Below the pieces are notes generated by a model. The model was not told the origin of the DNA. It saw nothing but the letters and a program-made list of their open reading frames with translations, and did not search any database. A DNA stretch of 57,500 nt from Bigelowiella natans CCMP2755 (Eukaryota > Cercozoa > Chlorarachniophyceae): NCBI GenBank assembly GCA_000320545.1, contig ADNK01000314.1:2501-60000 (forward strand). The letters run 5' to 3'. A program made the position numbers and the translations under genes. Of the stretch, positions 11,942-21,096 are shown in pieces; position 1 is the stretch's first letter, and each line of letters opens with the position of its first letter.

Positions 11942-13124
11942 TTTCTGAATGCTTCCTGAATTTGAATTCGTCGCCACGAATAACGAACAGGTTGCATCCG
12001 CTTTGAGTGTGAGAAATACACCGAAAGGAAAAACGACTAGCTGTCCTATTCTTCCATGCTCTGTGATAAAATATATCTTCAACTTTTGTCCTTGGTAGTT
12101 CACTTATTAGTGGTTTACCGAAGGTGTACTAAGTTACGACTTATGCATGAAAAAGGCATTGGTTCGAGGGAGTGCCACAGGAAGCTGATGACAAGAAACA
12201 CTCAAAATTGTACAGATTAGGCCAAGGCCTTGCGAGGTCGAATATTTCATCTAGTTTTATGGTTTGAGTAGCAGTTGTAGTTTTGATGCGATGGCGATTG
12301 TAGGAAACTAAGCGGAATCCGAGATGAACTCGATCAACACAAGAGGTGCATCCTTAGCTGATCCCGAATGCAAACATATGAGGGCGTGATGCTCTCTGTC
12401 TTTGGCCAGATTTGTAGAGTTTATATTTATTAACGCATGGACAAGTTACTAAGTACAAATGATCTATTATACGCTATCAACGACTTTCCTTTTGCGTATA
12501 TGCGAGCATGGACCACATCAGACATATTAGCTGAGACAAACAAATATAACATAAGCGCTGTAGCCGCAGCTTTGCAAAACTGCATTAGATGTTGATAGAA
12601 TGTAACTTAATTTATTGATTCATTACATCCATCTCATGTATGCCATCAAAATGATGTGCATGTGCATACAGATTACGCATGCAATGATGATGATGTGAAA
12701 GAAGCCCGATGAGAGAGAGAAAGAAGGGAGCCAAAGCCGGAGAGAGCTACGAATGAATGCAAGGCAGATGCAGTGCATGTCATGGTGACATAGACCTACT
12801 GCATGTACTAGACCTACGCAGAGAAGGGTTGTGTCTTCAAAATTCTGATGTCTTGCTAGCAGATGTGTTCGCAACATCATGAACATCGGACAGCATGGAG
12901 CCATTTCACAAAAGCACTGTAGCATGCTACATACTGAATTCGCTGCAAAAATACAAAATCCTCCTACCTACTGCTAGCTACAACTGCGAAGGCATATTTA
13001 CACGTCTACGAGGGATAGCATGTCCTTTTTTTGGTTCCTGGTGCAGCAGCGGCTTGATCATTGTGTCTTTGTGACATGCTGCTCACAGTGACTCTTGTCC
13101 TACAAAAATTGACATGCAACTTTA
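11942..13124. other. Convergent spacer, no gene recognised
   Basis: It lies between two genes whose 3' ends face each other. It contains a minus-strand copy of the dispersed spacer repeat (12555-12638). The open frame at 12623-12925 is Cys/His/Met-rich by composition only and is not supported as a gene. Confidence 0.5.
12555..12638 (-). repeat. Dispersed spacer repeat, copy 1 (reverse orientation)
   Basis: The reverse complement reads GAGATGGATGTAATGAATC, then an AT-rich middle, then CTAATGCAGTT and CGGCTACAGCGC. The first part matches the copies at 20444, 29879 and 38942, and the last part matches the end of the copy at 29954-30034. Confidence 0.65.
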
Positions 13125-13753
13125 CTAGATCAACATTGCTACTGCTACGTTTAGATCCCCGTTTGCGTAAGCTAAGGCTTGGTGGATTTCTTGATCTGAT
13201 TTTTGCATCCCTTTCACAATGGTCTTAAGTATTACCATCCTGTTTTGAACATGGTTTTTTCCCTCGCTGCTTTGCTTCTTCTCCTTTGATTCAAAAAAAA
13301 CTTTGCAAGCTTGATTTTCTCTAAGGTGAATCTCCATTTTCTAGGCACAAAATTAAAAGTTTTGTAAGAGTTCGAAAACGAGCTAATAGACTCTATCGCC
13401 TGTTTTCGAGTGCCCGCAATTTGTGTCACATTTGAATTTTACATTCAAAACCTCTCTCAGATTTGTCAAGCTATCGGCTTCCAGACTGTCGTTGCAATGC
13501 TTACATTTCGCTTCCACCTGCGCATTTTGGGAAATACCAGTTTCATTAGAAGTTAGCGATGCTTGGTCGTACATGGAAACCTTCCGTGTTTTTGCAGGGC
13601 ACTCGCCTCCTACTCTTGATCTTGGGTGAGATGCTTGTATCGTAACAGCGCATGTTTTAGGAGCAGTCTCACCTTATTTTTTAGCATTACTACACCTCGC
13701 TACACAATAGCCACATGCATTTAAAATTAATGTTAACTTTTTCTGTTCGACAT
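13125..13753 (-). CDS. Small protein with a C-terminal UBA-like helix bundle
   Basis: Proposed start ATG is the complement of 13751-13753 (MSNRK), with a first short intron to a second exon (ETAPKTCAVTIQAS, RVGGECPAKTRKVSMYDQAS). That exon continues with CKHCNDSLEADSLTNLREVL. A following segment QIAGTRKQAIESISSFSNS and the C-terminal QEIHQALAYANGDLNVAVAM both look like the helices of UBA-type ubiquitin-binding domains (I-QAL-YANGDLN-AV--L is the typical third-helix pattern). Exact intron positions between 13240 and 13430 are unclear. No close homologue recognised. A ubiquitin-linked adaptor role is inference from the UBA-like end only. Confidence 0.5.
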
Positions 13754-14257
13754 TGCGCCTCGGGAATGTGGAATGTGGGGCTGAGGCACAAGTTTAGATT
13801 GTGTGTGTTTCTGTCGCTGAGCGACAGGGCATAAATTCGTCGCTCAGGAGAATCACAGGCGAATTTTTCGGAATCTCCTCTTCGAAACCCTCTAATGCTA
13901 GGGAACGTTTCGCTGCCGGTAATCGCCTAGCGTCTAGGGTCGCGACATCCCAGCATTCGCCAAAATAGCATCTCAATATCTCTCGATGCCGTTAGTGCTG
14001 GAACACCAATAATCTGCGAAAATACCCTAAACTTCCTAAGAACGACATCGCTGAAAATATCAGTGGGTTTCCTCCAAGGGCGGACCAACAGATTCGGGAT
14101 TTTCAAGGTATCCATGCTCATCCCTTTGCGAACATGAATCAGATTCGACTAATCAGCCGTTCGATGACGACAACACCATATATATTCTACGCAGCATATA
14201 CATTTTGGGTGGATTGCATTGTTTTCCCTCTCGAACAAGTACTTACTACATGCACAC
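13754..14257. promoter_or_regulatory. Divergent spacer between UBA-like and C2 genes
   Basis: Two minus-strand open frames (13794-13976 and 13927-14121) overlap in different frames and show no homology. It contains a perfect 17-nt palindrome at 13811-13827 (arms CTGTCGCT / AGCGACAG) with a related CGTCGCTCAG just downstream at about 13840-13849. Confidence 0.4.
13811..13827. repeat. 17-nt perfect palindrome
   Basis: CTGTCGCT-G-AGCGACAG, followed about 20 nt later by a partial copy. It could be a dimeric protein binding site in a divergent promoter or simply a chance hairpin. Confidence 0.55.
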
Positions 14258-16157
14258 ATGGCAGGAAAAAGAATGCTTCGCATCTTTATTCATTCAGCCA
14301 ACGATCTTCCAGCTGGAGATAAGAGTGGTCTATCTGATCCATACGTTAATGTCGTTATCAAGGAGAAAGATGGAAAGGAATCAAAGCTGAAGACTAAGGT
14401 CAAAAGTCAGAGCTCCACATATTAATTTTCTAATGTGTTTCTCAATATTAACCAGACCATAAAGAAAACCCTAGATCCAGAGTGGGATGAGAAATTCGAA
14501 GTATTGTGTCCTTCTGGACTTGATTCAATTCTCTTCAGCGTCGTTGACAACGATGTAGATACAGGAAGAAAATACTATAGACGATAATATTGAATAGAGC
14601 AAGTTTCGAACCACTCATTATTTAGATCCATGGAGAGAGTCAATTGTGTGTATTCTTCCAGGTTCTTGGGAAGGATGAAGAATTAGGTTGGGTCAAACTA
14701 GAACAAAGAAAGGCAAATTTATCACGATGGCCAACCACAACAGATCTGAAGCTCAGACAAGGTTGTTTTATATTTGTAGCCATCATGTTGTTTACAAATC
14801 AACACCATAAGAAAGAAGTTCTTCAATCGGAATTAATACTTAAAGGAACTCTTAGAGTTACGTTGGCACTTGCCTCTACCGATGATTGGATATGGAAACC
14901 ATATGTGGGAACGCTGAAACTGACTATAGTTGAAGCATCGGGCCTCCGCGATACTAATTTGGTTACTCGGCAAAATCCAATTGTCTACGCCAAGTATAAG
15001 GATGTGGAACTGAAAACCTCAGTTTGCAAAGGGGGGCATAAAACTCCTAAATGGAATGAAACTCTTGAATTCAAAGTATGAATAATTGCTCTGAAAATAT
15101 CTAATACGCATCACCACTAATTTTCACTATGTCATATATAAGATCGATAATCCTCCAGGAGACACTGAGGAAATTCAAGTGGTAATTAAAGATAAAGAAA
15201 CTTTGAAGGAAGACTTTTTGGGCGAAGTGATTCTTCCCTTGCCTCTTCTAATCACAAATAAGAAACGATGGTGGAGAGTATTTCAGAATATGAAAAAGAA
15301 CCAGGTAGAAGGCCAACTTCATTTGATCGCTTCTTTCGAAGGCAAAGGTGGATATCCAACGAAAAAGGAAGATAACAGTAACTCGCGCCATGGAATAATT
15401 AAGGCAGAATACGGCGTGCCAAGGGATCGTATGATAAACGTTACCTCGGTATGAACTTTCGCTCTATCGCCATAGCTTTTCTTAAAATAGCCTGTAAGTT
15501 TCAATTAGTGAACTCGTATAATTCACTTAATTGTTCAGGTCCTTAGCCATGAAAGATTGATCCAAAAGGGGAAACTCATCTTACCGCGCAACTTGGACCT
15601 GGACTTCGCATTTGGCTGTGATCCCCATCCGGTATGAAAGAATGTTTCAAACTTCGTCATTGACGAGGATCACACTGATTCAATGGTATTTCATCGAATG
15701 GATAATTACAATATCAAAAGGGATCCCAGAAAGAGCTTGTCATAAAATATTGGAATAAAGAAAAAAAAGAAGACAAACTGGTCTGAACACCCAAAAAGAT
15801 AAAAAAAATTGAATGCCACATAATTAAATTATGATTTAGACTATTCCTACGGCCGAACGGAAAGAGGAGATTGACAACAACCCCAAAAGAATTGAACATG
15901 TTTTGACTGAAGATTATGAGATTAAGAATCTTAAAGGTTAGCAGGCGTTGCTTGCGTGCACGCACTAAAACTTAAATAATGATAAACATTGCAGTGTTCA
16001 TAGTTTCACGATAGTGTTTTATTCAGCTGAAAACATCATCAGTGGCATCAGCAAGGCATTGAAAGAACACTCGAATGGAGGATCCGAAGATAGCGGGATG
16101 CTATGGATAATTGCAATTGTCATTCTTGCAATTTATCTTAAATTGTTCTATATCTAA
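14258..16157 (+). CDS. Tail-anchored protein with two C2 domains
   Basis: Likely membrane-tethered, lipid-binding C2 protein. The start ATG at 14258 gives MAGKRMLRIFIHSANDLPAG; an in-frame ATG upstream at 14219 is possible. The first C2 domain keeps calcium ligands: SDPYV in loop 1 and VVDNDV in loop 3, with TLDPEWDEKFEV between. The second C2 (about 14920-15330: VGTLKLTIVEASGLRD, TPKWNETLEF, DFLGEVILPL) has NPIVY in place of DPYV, so calcium binding is probably lost. After a linker the last exon ends with MLWIIAIVILAIYLKLFYI just before TAA (16155-16157), a classic tail anchor with only a few luminal residues. About eight exons, joined at clear GT/AG sites. The layout resembles membrane-tethered C2 proteins acting in lipid transfer or trafficking, but no SMP or other catalytic domain was seen. 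Confidence 0.85.
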
Positions 16158-16682
16158 ACATGCGAATTACGATGATACCCGGACAGCATTAGTATCTAAT
16201 GCTGTGCCCGTACATGTGATGTATATATCTGTGAGCAAAATAAGCTTCCTTTCTTCTTGATTCTACATGCAGTTTTGAACGTCCGGAATTCTGAACGCTG
16301 GCAAGCAAAGCTAGCTTGCAGTCGTTGTAGCGTGGCTGCTGCCGCATAAGTTCCGGCGCGCACAGAGGAAGACGAGTTACATGATTGCGTCTACATTGAA
16401 ACAAATCTATGCACATTGCACGCACCATGTTGCACGCTAAAGCACAGCATCCGAGTTGTGTATGCCAGGCACAATAGATTCAATCTGCTCATCACTTCGT
16501 GATGATCGACTTTTTCATTTCAAAGCAATGCTAGCAATGGCATTGAGATGATCTGACCAATCAAGCATCGTAACGCTATCTAGATATCTTATTGCTTCGA
16601 TGAAGCTCTTATTATATTCATGTTCGCTGAAGACCCACCATACACGCAGCACAAATGTGAATAATCCTGGATGCTTACGCGG
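16158..16682. other. Convergent spacer, nothing recognised
   Basis: Sits between the 3' ends of the C2 gene and sideroflexin. AT-rich with scattered short palindromes; no clear copy of the dispersed spacer repeat. Confidence 0.45.
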
Positions 16683-17982
16683 TCAAAGCCCTTTATTAAA
16701 GTAAAATTTTTCAATTCCGAGAGTACGAAACTCTGGTTCTAATTTCGCTGCAGAAATCTCAGCTTTCTGTGTGAAAACTGCTTGCGCAGGGTACACACCC
16801 AGGCTTACCATCGACGTACTTACGAGTAGATTAACTGGTATCAGCATCTTAGGATTTGCTGCGTGAAAGGCTGTGCGATAGTAGTAGTTCAGCAAAATTG
16901 GACTGAATACCAAGGCTGGTATGTTCCAGAACACCCGGGCAGCGCAACATTTGGCAATCCCCTCCCGTGCTGCTATCTTACTTTTTCCATATTGCACGCC
17001 TTCTTGGTCGAAGAGGTACACACCATTCCGCAGTTCGTCAAACCGCATAGATATTAAGCTCGCCCACCCTGCCCCCACACAGCCCACAAATGGAGCCCCG
17101 GAACGCACTACTGTGGCCGCCATCGAACTACGACGAGCACCCATCGACTCCCCCCACATTTGAATTCCTAAACAAAATAGATTCAGTGCCAGAAATACAA
17201 CGATAAAAGCGCGTGTAAGTATCGTAAGCCTAAAATGTTTTTCTTGAGTAGAAAACTAGCTAGCTGCGACAGAATCAGCGACCTGCCGATAGTCCAATTC
17301 CTGATGCGCATGCAAGAAAGTAGGACTTGAAGAGGTCGAAGTTGCTCAATGGCGAAGACTTGTTTTTATTGTGATACCAAACCCTACGTGTAAAGTGGTT
17401 TGTGTTAAATAGAATGTATGAAACGCAAAAGTCATCAATTCAATTCGGTTTTGATTTTCATTTGCATTCGTGAGCGGATTTTTGTGAAACAAGTCAGTAC
17501 TACTTACATTGCGTTGTACGACTGATTGTACCACTGCCAGAACACTTGGTTTGCCACCGAACCCCCCGGCCAAAGCATTCCAAGAATGATAACAGGTTGC
17601 ATAGGAACGTATGCAGCGAAGCAAAAAGGAAGCAGGATTTTCTTGCCATCGTCAGGATGGCATCTTGATTCCACCAACTCTTTAGCACGCCACAGCTCCA
17701 CATCACTCGGGTTCCCCTGTTTGTGAGGCTCTCGTCCCTGCTTCTTATAGTTGTCGATTGCGCTAATGGCCTTGTCCAGTTCCTGATCACTGACAAGGAG
17801 CTTTCTGGGATCGAACTGCACCAAAATCTGACTAAGCCTCCCCAAGAAAGTACTTGAATCGAAGCGCGACCTAAGTATGAGCCATAAGTGCAGTCTCAAC
17901 TCCCATTCTCTCAGTTTCCCAACGGAGATCATTGAAACCTTTTCAGGTCGAAGGGCGGGTAGCTGTCGTCTTTGCCAGCCAT
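16683..17982 (-). CDS. SFXN: Sideroflexin (mitochondrial serine/amino-acid carrier family)
   Basis: Family members are inner mitochondrial membrane proteins; animal SFXN1 imports serine. The start ATG (complement of 17980-17982) gives MAGKDDSYPPFDLKR. A splice joins SRFDSSTFLGRLSQ, then FDPRKLLVSDQELDKA, LWRAKELVESRCHPDDGKK (the HPD signature) and ANQVFWQWYNQSYNA. A small exon (about 17270-17390) gives LFKSYFLACASGIGLSAG, and the last exon (16683-17170) carries DELRNGVYLFDQEG, GKSKIAAREGIAK, AVFTQKAEISAAKLEPEF and ends FYFNKGL. About 330 residues, the usual length, with four or five hydrophobic helices. All exon phases agree. The N-terminal region is short, as usual for this family, which has no cleaved presequence. 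Confidence 0.93.
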
Positions 17983-18533
17983 AGCCTCTACTTTTGGAGA
18001 AATGATCGAAGCAAGATAATAGGCCGACCTTAGCAGCATAGAGGGAAACAATTCTGTGAGAAACATGGCGATGGCGCGGCAGAAAGCCTCTCGCTTGGGG
18101 AGGGGGATACCTCGAGCGGTCTTTCAGGGTGTAAGTGTGGTCAAATCCATCATCGCCGTTTTAATCTGCTCAAATCGCCGGTTTTTAACTGGAATTTTGG
18201 ATAAATGGCCTGTATTTTCGCCCTCCGTCAAAAACCTTCGCCCATGACTTTAAAAGATCGAATACAAGCACACAGGAGATAGTAGTATCTCTCACCCCCC
18301 CCAACCCACATTTACACATACTGGCCAAGCACAATCTATCTCCAACCTACCCAGAGCGGGGGGAGTTAGAACGGAGAGGACATAACGCACCAGCGCAATC
18401 CCCATCCGGATTGCAACCAGTAAGTGCTTGCCCGGCTTGAAGAACTGCCACGTGCTGTTTGAAACGCTGTCAGGCAAGAAAAAAAATAAGAAGAACGAGG
18501 AAGATCTCTTGTAGCAACGTTGATTCAGTTAGC
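17983..18533. promoter_or_regulatory. Divergent promoter region, sideroflexin / ankyrin-RCC1
   Basis: About 550 bp between two outward-pointing starts. An open frame at 18056-18247 has no family resemblance. It should contain both promoters; no specific motif identified. Confidence 0.45.
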
Positions 18534-20193
18534 ATGGCTGCCAGTACGAAAGGTAGCCATGACGCCTCCAGCGTACCGCGCTCTAATCGTGCGTGAGACA
18601 GCAGCCTGAATCATTCTGAGAGAAAACAACAATATCATATTTTGCACAGGATTCTTCAAGGCGGCCTGGGATGGCAAGTTGGATCAGCTCAAGACTCTCA
18701 TCGAAGCAAACGCAAATGTAAACACTCCGAGTCAAGACTTTGAAAACTGGACGGTGTTGCACATCGCAGCAGACGCGAATAATCTCACAATGATAAAATA
18801 TCTTCTCGGGGCAAAAGCTGACGTGTTTGCCAAAGAGGACGATGGTATGGTTCCGCGCGAGCTGGCATCGACCCAAGAAGTCATAAATTTCCTGAAGGAA
18901 GCGGAAAAAGAGGGGAAACACAGTCATGCCAAAGATAAGGGCAGCTCAAACGTAGAAACTAAGAAAATCCCTGATGGGAAAGAAGCTGGAAGTTTGATCC
19001 GCCTCGACATGGATGACGACGTATCGGTTGCAAAAACCATCGATCTGAAAGTGCCTGTGCAGTTCTGTGCAGCTGGAAATGGACATGCTGCAGTCATCTC
19101 TAACAAGGGCGACCTCTTCCTGTGGGGCTTGAATGCCGACAGCCAACTCGGTGTCGACACGAATGGAAAGCCTGCAAAGGGACCAATGCCTGTCGCTATT
19201 CCTTTTACGGACAAAGATAAACTGGGAAGCGTTATTCATGTAGCCTGCGGAACCAATCATACTCTAGCTGCCGTGTCCGACGGAACGCTGTGGAGCTGGG
19301 GATCTGGAAAGATGGGTAAACTGGGTCATGGCAACGAGGCAACCAAGCGCATTCCTACCCGGGTCAGTCTTCATGGAATACAGCTACCGTGTGGAAAAGA
19401 ATACAGAGAAGAAGGGGATGGGATAGGGAAGGAAAATACCATGATTTGCACTTTCGTTGCCTGCTCGGAAAGCGCTTCAGCAGCGCTATTCAAACAGAAG
19501 GAGACCGAGAAAAAGGGGCAGAATGGTACTTCCCGCAAAGGATCGACACTCTTTACCTGGGGCAATAATCGAAGCGGGATTCTGGGCCTTGGTGACACAA
19601 TCCCTCATTTTCGACCCGCAGGGGTGGACTTCAAGAAGCTCAGCTTGAAAAAGTATGACAGAGATGACATCGTGACTGACGTCAGTATGGGAAATAATCA
19701 CGCTGCAGCGGTTTTGGAGGACGGGATGATTTCCACATGGGGCCAAGGCGACTTTGGGCAGCTAGGTTATCAGATCGGTGAGGACAACGAAGACGACCTT
19801 CAGCTTACCCCTCGAATTGTCAACCCTAAGACATTTCCCGATGACTTCGAGTCAGAAGATGCAATTTTGAGCGTCTCTTGTGGTCCGAGTCACACCTCAT
19901 GCATCTCCAAATGCGGGTCGATTTACTCTTGGGGTGCAGGCGAAACCCAGCAGCTGGGGATCGAGGATACCGATGATGTGTTTGAACCAGTCAAGGTGGA
20001 CAGTTCCGTCTCATTTGTACAACTATCTGTCGGAAGCACAGCCACCGCTGCGATCACATCAAGTGGAAAGGTTTACATGTGGGGGTTTGAAGTCGGCGAG
20101 ACCGCTCCACAGCTTTCCCGGACTCTAGAGCCGTATACAATTAAACACGGTGCTGTCGGTTCAGGCAATGCCCCAACAATCTTTACGTATTAG
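18534..20193 (+). CDS. Ankyrin repeat - RCC1 repeat protein
   Basis: Two exons: 18534-18552 (MAASTK) spliced with exact phase to 18650-20193, giving FFKAAWDGKLDQL, a natural ankyrin start. Ankyrin repeats occupy about residues 7-75 (TVLHIAADANNLTMIKYLL). RCC1-type blades follow (about 130 onward), each with the WG--- pattern: DLFLWGLNADSQLGVD, LWSWGSGKMGKLGHG, LFTWGNNRSGILGLGD, ISTWGQGDFGQLGY, IYSWGAGETQQLGI and VYMWGFEVGE, with CG--HT-A/AAV linkers. About 510 residues. RCC1 propellers act as guanine exchange or protein-binding platforms; lacking RCC1-specific context I infer a scaffold. The nearest known layout is IBtk-like (ankyrin-RCC1-BTB), but no BTB domain is present. Unusually for this window the gene is almost intronless. 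Confidence 0.9.
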
Positions 20194-21096
20194 CTCATTG
20201 TATACCGATACGACGATAGAAATCGATCGCTGCTGGAGAAAAAGAGAAATGAAATTCTGATGAAAACGTTGAAGTTACATCAATGCAAGTACGCCGTGTA
20301 CATGAAGCCCGCCGCGGCGCAGCAAATATGACTGAAATTCAGCTTGACCGCTCTAGCTAGCGTGGCGTATATACGTATGCTATGCTATATGATGTGAGCA
20401 CTTCAGCATCATACCATGCATTGACAAAGTGTGTTATGTTTGCGAGACGGATGTAATGAATTATTGAATGTAGCTCTGCATAGCTAATTGTCACACATGC
20501 ATGGCTAGCTAGATACGATGGGGTTGTTTCATAGTGATGTACCCTTTGTCTATTTTGCATAGCTCGAGTGAGGCAATAGCTCGATACCGCCGCTGCGCCC
20601 TTCATTGCGCCGGCGAAGCTGTTTGCTGCTGCTTAGTACGTATATATTATGTACGTAGTAGCAGCATGCCTCTGTCTGCTGTTACGTCTACTGGCAGCAG
20701 CCTACGCTACGACCGATTATGCCCACGCTATATATAGCACGTATTAAATATTACATGCGACCGCGTTGCAAGCGTTGGTCAGTGCCCTTACATATCAAAT
20801 GCGCTGCCGCCATCAACTACTACATTAGATCTCTACGTATGAAGTGTGGCTAGGCAAAAACATAATGCTATGCTATGCTGTACTATTTCTAACTAGACAA
20901 TTTCTGTGCGCTTAGCGCACCGCATCGCAACACACACACACACACACACACACACAAATTCGCAATATAATTTTTACTTTCTCTGAATGGCATTTTTTTT
21001 TGGTTAAACAGAACATTTCATTTGTGGGAACGCTTAAGTTGGACGCACGAAATAAATGCTTCAGCGGTAGCAAATCTGCTGCATAAAATCTAGTTG
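20194..21096. other. Convergent spacer with spacer-repeat copy and (CA)n
   Basis: Between the 3' ends of ankyrin-RCC1 and Ubl-RPB12. Contains a dispersed repeat copy at 20444-20470 and a (CA)n tract at about 20931-20957. No gene recognised. Confidence 0.5.
20444..20470 (+). repeat. Dispersed spacer repeat, copy 2 (short)
   Basis: GAGACGGATGTAATGAAT followed by a short AT-rich stretch; shares its left end with the copies at 29879, 30136 and 38942. Confidence 0.55.

Noticed and set aside
12623-12925. 100-codon minus-strand frame rich in Cys, His and Met
   Set aside because: No family resemblance, lies in a convergent spacer and overlaps the spacer repeat; composition explains it.
13794-14121. 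Two overlapping minus-strand frames upstream of the C2 gene
   Set aside because: They use different frames, end without splice signals and look like neither neighbour; kept as spacer.
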